NCBI GenBank assembly: GCA_963921795.1
Contig: OY997657.1
Coordinates: 30,615,043-30,679,042, forward strand
DNA: 64,000 nt
Origin: Nannobrachium achirus
Taxonomy: Eukaryota > Chordata > Actinopteri > Myctophiformes > Myctophidae
Direction of reading: 5' to 3'
Shown: in pieces, positions 32,493 through 62,900 of the stretch
How positions within the stretch are numbered: the stretch's first letter is position 1
How the letters are laid out: each line of letters begins with the position of its first letter
Position numbers and translations under genes: made by a program
Notes under the pieces: model-generated
Databases searched by the model: none
What the model was told of the DNA's origin: nothing
Seen by the model: the letters and a program-made list of their open reading frames with translations, nothing else

Positions 32493-32907
32493 TGCATTAT
32501 GTGCAATTTAGAAACAGGTACACAGGACCGTAATGTGATTTCCAACCTCGAACACTTTAAAAATTATCACCTGCACAGAATTCCTTGGCAGAAAGTATCT
32601 CATTACATGTCTACGGTGGATTTTTATGAAACACTTTGCAGATAGAGGATAATTCAAGCTTTCAGTACAACTGCAATGTTGGTGAGTTTAACGTCATTGA
32701 TTTAATACATTCTGTTTGTATGGGTTGTCAAAGGTTGGTGTTGCAACTCTAGTTTCAAGAAATTAAAAATAGAATTGTGGCTACAGTACTCACCCACCAA
32801 TGCCAATGCAAGTCACAATGATAATTAAACTAATCCTCCCTATGTTTACTTTCTGAGATTTCCTTGGACTCTTGGAGTTAGACATGTTTGCCGAGTTCTG
32901 ATGTTCT

Positions 32908-33190
32908 GAAAGTAACTAAGTACATTTAAGTAATACAAGTTTGAGGTATTTGTATTTCCAATTTTCAATATTTTTACTTCTACATCTACAGAGGCAAATA
33001 TGGTACTTGTACTCCCTATGGTAAACTTTAGTTACTTACTGTTGTAGACGCATTGTGAGCTTGTAGATCTGCTTTTAGACATTTGAAAACTAATGGGACA
33101 CTGCCTCTAATGAGTACTTTTACTTTTGTTACTTCAAGTACATTTTGAAACCAATACTATAAAAACTGTGAGTACTTTTTTATACCACTG
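32908..33190 (+). mobile_element. fragment of the CAGTGGTG hAT-like family
   Basis: Shares AGTAACTAAGTACATTTAAG and the terminal TACCACTG with the element at 4016-6537. It holds a right arm of the small hairpin family (33051-33076). Confidence 0.6.
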
Positions 33191-33310
33191 TCAACGGGTC
33201 AGAAGTAGGCAAGTAGCTACTCTACTGTCCAGTTAGTAGTTAGCTTTCAGGCTAACAAAGCTACAAGCTAGTGGCGAGGAGACAACAAAAACACATCAAA
33301 GATCGAACTT

Positions 33311-33560
33311 ACGCTTTCGTCCGTGAAACGGTTTCCTACCTTTTAGAATTCGTTTTTTGGCAACAAATCTTCTCGGCTGTAACGAATCCGATGTCACCGA
33401 TATTTTCAGTGTGCTTTCACTTGAACATCAGTTGTTTGTGCGGATCGTCGTCGTCGTTGCTTTGTTGTTCTTTTTCAGCTGTCCCTGTTCTCTCCACCAG
33501 TATCAACATCCGGTCATGGATGACGTAGCTGGCTGCTGCTGCATGTGCACGTGCCCAGGG
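33311..33560 (-). promoter_or_regulatory. candidate ypel5 5' non-coding exon and promoter
   Basis: On the minus strand a strong splice donor (AAGC|GTAAGT, donor GT at 33312-33311) lies about 1.8 kb upstream of the ypel5 start codon. Upstream is CpG-containing sequence with a TGACGTA CRE-like site near 33520. Vertebrate ypel5 has a non-coding first exon, so this is a reasonable place for it. The exon start is not defined. Confidence 0.35.
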
Positions 33561-34028
33561 GCGTCGTCACAAGGGGGGAAAGGTGGGACTGAGTTACTAG
33601 GGCCCAAGGTGGAGGGGCCCTATTTTATATTTTATATTGAAAAATAGCAGATATACAAGCTCTGCAAAACGTCTTGAAAATGTGTGCAAATCTTTGAATA
33701 GCCTATGTATTTTTTAAGTGAACATTTGTAACTCAAATTTAGCTTTTGGGGGGTCCCTGGAACTATATATTTTGAGATGGGGGTCCTTGGCCAAATACAT
33801 ATCATCTTGGGGGTCCTTCACATGAAAAAGTTTGAGCACCACTGACATAGAAACATAGATTTTTCAAAAAAGAAATCACGATTTTAAAAAAAATCACACC
33901 CGTGTGAACTGAGCGGTGGTCGTGGAGGCTGCGCAACAGCAAAACAAATATATAATAATAATAATAATTATAATAAAAAATATTTAAAAAATATTTAAAA
34001 AATAATAATAATAAAAAAATATATATAT

Positions 34029-34053
34029 GGGGGGGGGGGGGGGGGGGGGGGGG
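34029..34053. repeat. poly-G run
   Basis: Twenty-five consecutive G after an AT-rich tract; a likely G-quadruplex former and a likely sequencing or assembly weak point. Confidence 0.95.
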
Positions 34054-34369
34054 TGGTGGTGCTTGCTTGCGTGTGAGAGAGAGAGCCATCCATCCATCCA
34101 TGTCACTCAGGCCACCACTGGTATTGCAGTTGATGCTCAGGGCAGACTAGACTCAACAGCACCTCTCTGGTCACCAGGGGTACTTAGGCTACATACGGAC
34201 CCACATACATAGACGGCTACATACGGACCCACATACATAGACGGATACACACACGGCCACGCTATGGAGACGGTGTGACCACCGCTCAAAAAAAAAAGCA
34301 GATCTACAAGCTCGCAGCACTGCACTCGGTGCTGCACTGTGAGCTTGTATATCTGCTATTTTTCAATAG

Positions 34370-34871
34370 TTAAAGTTATACCATGTAACTTTTTTTATAA
34401 AACAAATCTTAAAATGGTCCTAACTGTTAAATCGCTAAAGTTTTAGAACCCCCACTCCGTTATTTTCAGCTTCAAAAGCCTTCTCTTTATATGTTTTCTA
34501 TGAGCCTGACCGGGCCCCGGTTTTCGCGGCAAAATGACGTCATCATAATATTGGCCAATCACAGCGAGGGTTATACACTGCCGGCCAATCACAGCGCATC
34601 TTGGAGTGGGGTCGCTAGGGCGGCCATATTTGTAGTCTCCCGTGTGTCTCTATACTCGGGTGCACGGTGAAGCATGGGTGAAGGAGTGTATCTCCGGAAT
34701 GGCTGAACGCACAGGAACCAGGGACCCCTCAAAAGATAGATCTCGGCGAGGTGGAGGCAGACGCGGGGGTGTGAGAACCAAAAAACGGCCGAAAGACGCG
34801 GACGCGACCGAGGTTTGCTATAGATAGAGCTACTGACCACAAGTTGAGCAACTTACACAGTATAGCTTTAA
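34370..34871 (+). mobile_element. TTAA element with promoter-like module, copy 3
   Basis: The flanking TTAA is at 34370-34373 and 34868-34871. The host sequence (ATAG|TTAA|AGCAC) exists uninterrupted at 4441-4453, which proves the insertion site. It has a TGACGTCA CRE palindrome, two CCAAT boxes and the longest version of the short frame (AERTGTRDPSKDRSRRGGG, then RRGGVRTKKRPKDADATEV). Confidence 0.85.
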
Positions 34872-35040
34872 AGCACAAAATAATGCATAATAATGCATTC
34901 CCAGTCTAAATGGGTTAAACCCCCTCCCCTTATGAAGAACATTCATGGGGGGCCCTCGCAGTGAATCCTTCCATCATTTGGTGCGACACCCCTGCATGAG
35001 TCCCATATCCCAGAGACACGCAGCCCCTCCAAGGGGCTAC

Positions 35041-35180
35041 ACATTGATTGATTGAAGACTTTATTAGAAGTTTGCATAGGAAAAGGTACAGTTTCATGAC
35101 GGTACAGTTCACTGGTACAAGGTCTACTAAAAGGAGATCCATGAAAAGACTAAGCTTATTTCCACAGGAAACCATTTAAG
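35041..35180 (-). mobile_element. LINE 3' end fragment with ATTG tail
   Basis: Minus-strand copy of the 3' end seen at 36480-36640 (AGGTACAGTTTCATGAC, CAAGGTCTACTAAAAGGAGA), starting at a TTGATTGATTG tail. Confidence 0.65.
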
Positions 35181-35256
35181 TATCTCATATAACATTGAAT
35201 GACAGACGAATAGAACACAGTACTATGCAGTAGATATATAAAGAAAAGAATGAAAT

Positions 35257-35622
35257 CAGTGCCGGTTCTAGGACTCAAGTGGCCCTATGCAAGATTATTT
35301 TAGGTGGCCCCTCACTAACGAATGCGCGCGTACGCGCGCATCCGTTAGTGAGGGGCCACCTAAAATAATCTGTCGCACCAGATCGAAATGTTCTTTTTGG
35401 AGGCATATTGACTTGGCTCATGAATCAAGTACAGTCTAGAGTGAAGTTTGGGATTATGAGGAAGGAGGAAGGGGAGCGCATATTAAATTAATAACGCTAG
35501 TTTTTGGATAGGGGATACATGACATAATGTAACAATAGGTTTAAAAAATATCTTCTTCCTGTGATGTGGCCCCCTAAGCCCTAAGCGGCCGCTTATGTTG
35601 CTTATGCCAGGAACCGGCCCTG
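35257..35622. mobile_element. hAT-like MITE with a 40-bp-arm hairpin
   Basis: Ends CAGTGCCGGTTCTAGG and CCAGGAACCGGCCCTG; 8-bp flanks AATGAAAT (35249-35256) and GATGAAAT (35623-35630). Inside, 35292-35371 is an almost perfect palindrome centred on GCGCGCGTACGCGCGC. Confidence 0.8.
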
Positions 35623-35639
35623 GATGAAATAAAAAACAA

Positions 35640-36003
35640 TTAAAGGACGACTTCACCACTTTTCAACCTTTAGGATTCAAACTATCTTCACATAATTGGT
35701 CCTCACTAATGTTCACAATAAAATAGCACCATCTTTTCCCCCCTACTCAGTCTCTGTGTCTCTGGGGAGTTCAGAAAACCATCTGCCAGTGATATCATCA
35801 TTTGTAAGATTTGATTTAAGTTTTTAAGCAAGATTTAAAAACATAGAAAGCCTACAGATTATTAGCTTGGATTCCCCATCGATGATGTCACTGGACTGCC
35901 CACAGCCCTCTTAGGAAAAGAAATGTGCTATTTTAATGTGCCTCATTTTAGTGAGGACCAGTTATATGAAGATAGGTTGAAAAGTGGTGAAGTCATCCTT
36001 TAA
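35640..36003. mobile_element. TTAA-flanked MITE (CACCACTTTTCAA ends), copy 2
   Basis: TTAAAGGACGACTTCACCAC at the left and GTGGTGAAGTCATCCTTTAA at the right. It has the same layout as 4662-5071, including ATAATTGGTCCTCACT near the left arm and its inverse near the right. Confidence 0.75.
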
Positions 36004-36114
36004 GTCCGGAATGACTCCAAGTAGGGTACAGTGGTGGGAAAAGTACTACATTTCTTGTAAAAGTATCAATACGGCAATGTAGAATACTCTGTTACAAGTA
36101 AATCTGCCCCATCC

Positions 36115-36640
36115 TAGGTGAAGGCCCCCACCTTAAAATACTCCCTAAACGTCAAGGATTTCCACAATTACAACACCAGAGGCAGCTCCACAAATCACGT
36201 TCAACCCAGATTTGCCTCTAAAAAAGGCTCAAATTCGTTCTCCTGCTACCACTAACATGTGGAACGCCCTACCACAAGCTCTAACTAAAGGAGTGTAAAT
36301 CCCTAACCTCCTTCAAAATCGGTATGAAAAGTCACCTACAGACGGCTGCTACTCAAAACGTGTAATAGTCTAAGCCCATACTTACCTCCCCTTTTCCACT
36401 GTAAACTTTCCCCTTTTCTTTTCCATTTTCTTTTCCCATTCCCATGTTACTGATGATATCCTAGTATGTAAAGTACTGTGTTCTATCCGTCTCTCTTTCA
36501 ATGTTTCCTGTGTAAACAAGCCGAAAAGCTTACTAGGATCTCCTTTTAGTTGACCTTGTACCAGTGATTTGTACTGTCATGAAACTGTACTTTTTCCTAA
36601 GCAACCTTCTAATAAATTCTTCAATCAATCAATCAAAACC
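36115..36640 (+). pseudogene. 5'-truncated LINE fragment: broken end of a reverse-transcriptase ORF plus 3' UTR
   Basis: Translation in two frames gives NYNTRGSSTNHVQPRFASKK and then ATTNMWNALPQALTK. This is the typical C-terminal end of a non-LTR retrotransposon ORF2, split by a frameshift near 36245. A 3' UTR follows, ending AATAAATTCTTCAATCAATC. The tail matches the fragments at 7341-7490 and 35041-35180, so this unit identifies that family. The clade (L2/CR1/Rex-like) is not determined. Confidence 0.7.
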
Positions 36641-38440
<1,800 letters not shown>

Positions 38441-38507
38441 GTCTCTCATACTGAGGAAGAGCAGGGAGGAACAATCCTGACTAGGTCCTCAGATAACACC
38501 CCACATC

Positions 38508-54978
<16,471 letters not shown>

Positions 54979-55267
54979 AACTCGCAGTAGTGCTGTACTT
55001 ACTGTGGACTCTGGGACATATACTGTACTAGCCCTTACCCGTTCAAAGATATGAGCTCCAAAATGATGTGCAGTGTGTGGGTTATGGGATGTGCACTGTG
55101 CATACAGTATATGAGGGATGGAAAGTAACTTTAACTGGTGCTGGCATGATAATATGTAGGAGCATCAATGTAAGAAATACCCGTTCCATTTAACGGCTAC
55201 AGAGATGCTGTGTACCGATCTGCATGATTTTTGGACAACATCTGTAACAGGGCCCGCCCGCCCGCAC

Positions 55268-55325
55268 ACACACACACACTCCCCCCCCCCCCCCCCCCCC
55301 CCCCCCCGTGTGTGTGTGTGTGTGT
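55268..55325. repeat. (CA)n, poly-C and (GT)n compound tract
   Basis: CA units, then 27 consecutive C (55281-55307), then GT units. The sequence after it (ACAACAGCGCCCCTCC.TTAA) also follows the GT tract at 6213-6303, so both belong to one repeat. Confidence 0.85.
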
Positions 55326-55560
55326 GGGTTTGTGTGTGATTGTGCATGGCCTGAACAACAGCGCCCCTCCCTTAACATGTGTGGTCACAAAAGGTACTGT
55401 AGGCTAAATAGATATAGATACACCATAAAAATGCAAATATACAGCATATGATTTGTGAAAGTGACAAACGGGCTTCACAGTTATGTTAGGTGTGTTCATC
55501 TGCTAATGGTGATGCGATTTCAGATCAATTGCTCCAGCCACTGAGGAGAAACGCTGTTTC

Positions 55561-55593
<33 letters not shown>

Positions 55594-55600
55594 CTCACTC

Positions 55601-55641
<41 letters not shown>

Positions 55642-55645
55642 CTCA
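55561..55645. repeat. (ACAG)n microsatellite
   Basis: ACAG units, twice interrupted by CACTCACTCAG. Confidence 0.95.
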
Positions 55646-56364
55646 CTCAGACATTCGCAAAATTATAGTATAGATGTGGGGGCAACACTTAATTTTAACT
55701 ACGCAGAAAACATCATTCAAACTGTAATGTGTAATTCTGGAAGAATATGAACAACTAATACTAGGCTGACAACACATGAGGTGAGGTGGTGTCCAAGGCA
55801 GTGATCATGCATTCACACCTTTGGGATTCACACCCAATTTGTACACTTAGATGATGTCCCAGGCTGAGTTGCCTTAATTATTGTCCTTTTCCCTTAAACA
55901 ATGATTTCCCTTGGTGGTAATAACAACAATACACTCAGAGTTGTCATTTTGTTATTTAGAAAGTTATAAAGGAAGAATTTTGTGATGAAAATGTGCACTT
56001 TGTGGTAGCAACAACTGCCACTTAAATTTCAGCTTTTGGATAATTGTTTGTAAATATTGTTTTTATAACATTAAAGGTTCAGATTGGAATTTGACATAAA
56101 ATGTGTCAGTGATTGCAGAAATGTGTACAGCTATCAACAAACCAATTTAAATGTTTTGTACTTATTTGGAAAAAGTACAATTAAAATATATAAAAAAAAA
56201 AGAATTTGCCCCCGGCTGTATTCAAGTGGGAGTGAGAGACATTTGTTTTGTACCTTGTAGGCCAACACAAGAGAATCACCATTTCCAATAATATCACAGT
56301 TGATATCATTCAATTAGGATTCACATGAAACTTTATGAACATGATGTGATGATCCAAAGTAGCA

Positions 56365-56833
56365 CAACAAGGGTCTTCAACAGGGGGTCCGGGACCCCTA
56401 AGGGGTGAGAGTTACAATAGGGGTCCTCCAAATCTTTGCATGTGTGATCGAAACTTTTTTCTCATTTTTTATATTAACCACTTGAACCCTAACCTCGCCT
56501 ACCAGGCTTTCTACTTGAACCCTAACCCCCAGCGTGAGGCGTTGTGAGCTTGTAGATCTGCTATTTTTGGCAAAGAGGTTTGGTGTGGATGGGGGATAGT
56601 ACAGAGTGAAAGGTCAAGTTTATTTAATAAACTAGGCCTATTATTGACAGTTCAAGTGGTTAAATATCAGAAAACACAAATTGACAATTTGACATGAATC
56701 CAAAATACACTGATGATTGCGCTGTCAAACAATGAAACTATATGGAATCTATGAAAAGATTATGGGGGTCCCTGCTTCATCTCTCTCTCAACTAAGGGGT
56801 CCTTGGCCTGGCTGAAAACGTTGAAGACCCCTG
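56365..56833. mobile_element. hAT-like element, second copy of the 48945 family
   Basis: Shares GGGTCTTCAAC and GTTGAAGACCCCTG ends and inner blocks with 48945-49399. AAGTAGCA at 56357-56364 and 56834-56841 is a perfect 8-bp duplication. It ends 103 bases before the ppp1cb start codon and carries a right arm of the small hairpin (56541-56567). Confidence 0.8.
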
Positions 56834-56936
56834 AAGTAGCATATTGACTGCTGTATCCCTGCCCTGGCCTATCAACGCCCTCTGGCGTGCGTTGAGAGAA
56901 TTGAACCGACGAACATTTTGAAACAGCAGTTTGAAG

Positions 56937-59900
56937 ATGGCGGAGAGTGAATTGAACGTGGACAGCATCATCTCAAGGCTTTTGGAAGGTGCGTAAGATA
57001 AAATCAAATGGAATTTAAGCAACCACCAGCATTTTCATTCTTGTTGAATCGGTCCTGTAGTTTGCTATGTACATGCAGTTGATTCACGAGACAAAAAATG
57101 TAACTGGAGAGCATAGGCTAGCGATACCATTAGCTAACGTTACGTGGTGGCTAATGTTAATAGCTACATACACATTTATAGCCTATTTCTATTTCGTCCC
57201 GCCAGCCTGTGTGTCGCTTGACAGAAAATACGTATTTTAAACATTAAAAGGCTGACGTATTTCAGATGAGAATTATTGTAATATTTGTCAAGGGGCAGTT
57301 TCTGGAAAGGCTCGGGCCACGAAGTATAAAATGACCTGCTGTCGTGTTTATAAACAATCTGTCAGCAGCAGGGAACGCCTGCCTGCCTACTTTCTCTGTT
57401 TACTGTTCACTGTACTGGGTCGTTAGGTCCACAGCAAACACAGTACAGGTAAAAGTATCAATACTGCATCGTAGAAATAGTACTACGTCCGTAAAAGTCC
57501 GGGATTCAAAATTTACTTGGGTAAAAAAAGTACGAATGGACTGGCATCAAAATGTACTTCCACTAATAGAAAGTGCTCATTATGCAGAATGTACGTAGCA
57601 TTTCAATTTTTCAAATGTATACAAATCTTTTGAAAATAGACGAAGATCGGCTATTTTCTAAAGGCTGAAATGTATATAGGGTTGGATACTGTTGTTAAGG
57701 TTTTGTAATTATGATCAAAATCTAACTAGTAAAAAAAAGTAACTAGTAATAACGTTTTCAAATAATTGTAGTTGAGTAAAAGTAATATATTTGTATCCAA
57801 GATGTAGTGGTGTAGAAGTAAAGGTATTGGGAATTGGAAATACTAGTAGGAAAGTAAAGTACAAATAACTCAAAATTGAAGTACAGTACTTAAGTAAATG
57901 TACTTTAAGTTACTTTACACCACTGCATTTATCTGTCTTACTTGAGAGTTGCAATGTGAAAGTTTGGTCGCTGGTTGGGAGACAACTCCTAAAGCTATGA
58001 ACCAGAGCGTTAATATGGCATTGTTGTATTCGGATCAATGTTTAAAATATCAAAATGTTAAATGCCCCTTTGCTCCTCTGTACTAGCTGGCATGTCTTGT
58101 AACTTACAACTTGAGTAACTACTCTACTAACTGTACATGTGTCACACAAAAATACAATGACATTTCCCAGCGATGTGATCATCACAGCAACCATGCCTTA
58201 TGGCCTATCCTATCAGCTAGTATGCATTTTGTGAAAGCATATACCTTATCTGACTGACACACTTGGCTTGTAGGTGGACATCTTGCTGTGAGGCAGTAGC
58301 AGTACAAACAGAGATAAAATACTATTCATGGGTTGCATTTGTAGTCCTAAACCGGCCATATTGAGGACCACAGGTGTTCAATTTGTCTCATTGGCATAGA
58401 ACCAATGTTCTATGTTAATCAAAACACCTGTGTTGGTCCTCAAAATGGCTGGTGTAGGACTACAAATGCAACCCATGAATACAATAATATTCAGCCTATT
58501 ACATAATCATTGAAATAGGACAATGACCAAATATAGCAATCACTGGTACAAGGGCCACCAATACTTTTCTGTAGCCAAATCTCACTTCATTCTAGTGCTG
58601 TGCCGGGTCCGGGGCTTGTTAAGAGCTGACTGTTTGCCAGCTTCGGAATGAAAGTTCAATTTACGTTTCCCTGGTGAAGCATCTGTTGAATATAGACATG
58701 GCCACCCATGAACCTTCAAAGCACCTTCAGGCCACCTTGGCACAGCTTCCACAAGAATGTGGAACTGTTGGAAGGACAGACCAGCATGTCTGTTCACAAC
58801 TAGGTTCTCAAGCTCTTCCACTATCTTTGAATGTTTAGTCTGTTATTCTGCCTTGTCATCTGTCATTTATGATTTCGGGAATTACTTGCGCAACTTGCGC
58901 AACATCCACTTAGAAAATAGATTTCCTTGTTAAAATAAATTCTGCATCAAAACTCAAAAAAGGAATATTGGATTTACAGTATGTTGGCTCTGGAAAGTTG
59001 ATTATATCTCAGCTGCAATGCCCACTGCACCTAAATTTGATCTGATCTGAGGGAATCCAGTGAAACTGCTTTTTGTGCTTTGCCTTGACTAATGTTTTAA
59101 GATGTAGCTAAGCCTACTACCAGTAAGACTCCCTAATCAGGAGATAAGCGACCGTTGGTCGCTTATCTCCACAAATAGGCCAAAAGTTTGTTTTACCAAT
59201 TATCAAGACATACGGGCAGTTGACAGTTTGCCATGGTTACTCATTGAAGTTGAATCTCCATATATGGAGATAACCTACGCATCACACTAAGTCTGACCTC
59301 ACCAGCCCATATTTGGGCATGAGCAACTTATGTCTCCATATATGGAGATATGATGACATCACACAGTCCTCAGCCGATGATTTGGCGTGATGTCATACAA
59401 TACACAAACGAGCCCTACAGTATAAAGGGGCAATTCTTGCCAGGAAAGAAGCATTTCTTCGACTCAGACCTTATCGCCAGCTTATCTCCACAAATAGGCC
59501 AAAAGTTTGTTTTACCAATATAAGAGTTGGTTGCTAGGGTAAAAAACATGGTTGCTATGGTAAACAGTTGGTTGCTAAGGTAAAAAAAGACATGGTTGCT
59601 ATGGTAAACAGTTGGTTGCTAGGGTAAAAAAAATGGTTGCTATGGTAAACAGTTGGTTGCTAGGGTAAAAAAACATGGTTGCTATGGTAAACAGTTGGTT
59701 GCTAGGGTAAACAGTTGGTTGCTAGGGTAAAACCATGGTTGCTAAGGTGGTTGCTAACGTACACTAACAGACCAGCAACAACAGACTGTTGCCACAGCAA
59801 CGTACACAAAGGTTCATACTGATGTCAGCAGTGTGATGTCATACTGATGCGGAGATATGAGCAGGGCAAAGGTGTGACGTGTGACGTGACGGACGGCCGG

Positions 59901-62900
59901 TGGAGGTTTTGATACTAAACTGCGACCTTACGGTCGCAATTAACTCCAGAGGTTTTTCACAGCTAGTTTATCTGGGCTTTAGTATTTTTTGGCATTTTTT
60001 AGGCATCTAAAACCTGGTCCTGAGTCCCTACTGAGTGTGTGCTTATTTAGTCGACTTAAAGTGTCACTTTCTGTTGTCAATTTTAGCTCTATATTCTGAT
60101 AGTAATGATTGATGTATTTTGTTCAGTAACAGGGTCTCTCCAGCAGCTCTTTAGTAAACATAAAATACATTTTCAGGTTGCAATATCAATTTGATCCAAA
60201 CAGGAGAGAGAACTCCTACAGGAGCAAGTGAAATTGGAAGTGATGAAGTAAGCAGACAAAATTAGAACTTGGAACAAATTGAAGCTGATTATTGGGTACT
60301 CTTTCCTGATTGGATGAATTTGTCAACCCACCTCAGAATTAAGAGCTGGAGAGATGGGGAGACCCCTAATTGACTTTCCGGGTTGGACGCCACGATTTTC
60401 TTAAAGGGCCAGTTCACCTCTGGGGCAACCAGATCTTATTTTATTGTTGTTTGGGACACGATCAACACAATCCTGGTTATTTTTTTGTGTTCAATCTGTG
60501 TTTTGAGATATTTTTGTATTTCAGCATGAATGATGATGCTTTTTGCATCATATGATGCAGCATGATGACTCATATGATGCAAAACGCAGTCGCGTGCGTG
60601 TCCATAGTCCACAATGATGCACTGATCGTGCACGACGATCGCGAACGCAAACTCATGTGAATCTGAGCTGCCATTCTCCAGTTAGCCCCAGGCCAGCAGT
60701 GTGTTTACAAAGTGAGCAAACAGTCAGAAACAAAGTACAGAGAAACAGCTTCTTCTGGCCCAAAAAAATGCGTATTCTGCTCCAGGTTACTTAGTAACCC
60801 CGGAGCGGCGATCCGATTTTGGATTTTTTAAAAATATGAAATCAAATTAAATTCTCTGGTTTCTCGGGTGAAGCGGCCTGGACAAGTTCAACAAATGTTG
60901 TATAGCAATGGTTATCATATACAGCTTTTACAAAAACTACCTTTAAGAACCAAATTGCTTAAGAAGTGCCAGCCTACAGAAATGCCAAACGGTAACAATA
61001 GGTGTCGTTAACATTATATTATAATGTTAACGACACTGAGCAGTCAAACTTTGCTCACTCAGTCAGTAATGATTCAGCCTTGCTATTGACTGCAGACTCA
61101 AAGCCCTGCTTAAAGCAATTTCATGCTTTGTGACATTCACAGCTCTCAGATATTTGTAGGCAAATCAGATAGTCTAGAATAGATGGCTGATAAGGAAATT
61201 GATTGTGTGAAATTGATGTTGAGAAGCGCACGACCACTTTAGTGAGGTTGGTTGAGCTTTACAGCTGCTTGTTTTGTCACAGCATCACTGCAACAACAAC
61301 AACATTGCACTCATTTACTCGCCTCTTCTCTCTAGGATTTAGAGAGTTGGATTACATGACTAATGAGACTTTGAGAGAAAGTGTGTGTGCGGAGCCTCCG
61401 TGTTCATATGCATGTTTGTGCGAGTGCACGGCTGTCTGGCTGAGTGTGCTACTGCTAACTAAGCCAAGGGACACTAAGCCACACCAATACATACATTAAT
61501 CCATCTTAAACGGTTGCTTGTGGTACCATTCTGCAATTTGTCACCTGTATAGGAAACAAAGAGATGGAGAGGAAAACGCTGTAGGGGAACTGACTGCCTA
61601 ACACACTCTAATTTGGCCAGTCCTAGCTGTCCTAAATAGGAATCTGCAGTGGGTCTGGGTAGCTTGAGGGCAAAACTTTCTTCTTCGTTTCAAATGCAAA
61701 TCCTCCCACAATGCTTTGTTTAGTGTCAGAAACTGGCCGTCGACTCATGTTATTGAAACGAACAGTTGGTCACCGTTCCATTTTTACACCTATATAGCAT
61801 TACATTAATTCATTTGGACATTGACCATGGTTTACGGGTCAGTTTTACTTGAGGCTACATTATGTCTCATTATGAATGATTGTTTATGGCAGAGGACTGG
61901 CTGTTAGATAAAGGAGGCAGTCAGTGGTTATTTGTCAATGTAATGAAGGGGAAAAGAATGTCATAGATTGTTAGCTAGACCACCCTAAATGTAGGCTATA
62001 ATGTCAGTTCATCACTCAGCTCCCCCTCAATAAACTGAAGATGGAACTCAGATTTGCTCATAGATGGTGCATCAGCCAATAGCTACCTTAATAAGGAAAT
62101 TATTTTCATGTTCTCCTCTCAGCTCAAAACACAGCTCTCGAACCACCACTCTCAGCTAGCCAACAACACCAACACGTGCAATTTACTTTCTTCTGTTTAT
62201 CATCTTTATATAAATCTGTACTCTGAACCCTATGGCTGAAGTCCAGAAAGTAGGCTTAGGATCAGAACCGATAAAACCCACACCATTTCTGAAGAAGCAA
62301 GCAGCCTTCATAGTCTTAAGCAACAGCTCTGCTGTGTAGAATGTCTTAGCTTACCCGAGCTGAGGCTCAACTCTATAAAGCTTTAGAAGCACTACGCACA
62401 CTATCAGGGACATGCTGGGCCCCTGATTCAGCCCGGGAAAAAGTGTTGGAGAGGCCCTCATTGTGCACTATAGAGAGAGATCTCTCTCTATAACGCTGCT
62501 GCTACTCAAAGATTTGTGACAAAGTGACAAGCCAGTGGGCCAATTACATGAGTTATTATATTTTGTCCTTGTTGGGCGGAAACCTTGTATGTCCAAAACC
62601 GTTTGTTTTGTATTTATCATTTTAAAAATGATTTAAACTAGTGAAAACAGCCAATCTGTGCTTGTAGATCTGCTGTTTTCACTACTTTTGTGTGACGACA
62701 TTGTATGATGAAGCAAGGCTTCGCTTTGCGAAAAAATGTACAAATTTGAAACTTGGAGGTACGAGGTTTCTGCCCGACAGTGACGATTTACTTTGTTGGC
62801 AGCCCAGCCTCCAAAATGGAACAAAGGCCGACATTTTATTTTAATTTTTCTCCTAATGGCCGGCCTGGACCGGCCGAGAATGAACCGGCCGTTCGGGAGT

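Larger units (their letters stand above)
33556..34994 (+). mobile_element. transposon, CAGGGGCGTC ends (copy 2), with nested TTAA element
   Basis: Same start, inner blocks (GGGACTGAGTTACTAG, GGGGGTCCCTGGAACT) and end (GGTGCGACACCCCTG) as 4071-4507. It is enlarged by A/T-rich sequence, a poly-G run (34029-34053), a complete small hairpin (34288-34362) and the TTAA element at 34370-34871. Confidence 0.7.
54979..56185 (+). other. probable plb1 3' UTR
   Basis: This follows the plb1 TAG. It contains a (CA)n / poly-C / (GT)n tract and an ACAG tandem repeat. ATTAAA at 56070-56075 and again at 56180-56185, followed by an A-run, are candidate polyadenylation signals. Confidence 0.35.

Noticed and set aside
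36115-36640. Active retrotransposon
   Set aside because: Only the last part of the reverse-transcriptase ORF remains, split by a frameshift and lacking all catalytic blocks.
55561-55645. Regular ACAG repeat considered as a CRISPR-like array
   Set aside because: It is a simple tetranucleotide microsatellite with no spacers, in a vertebrate genome.
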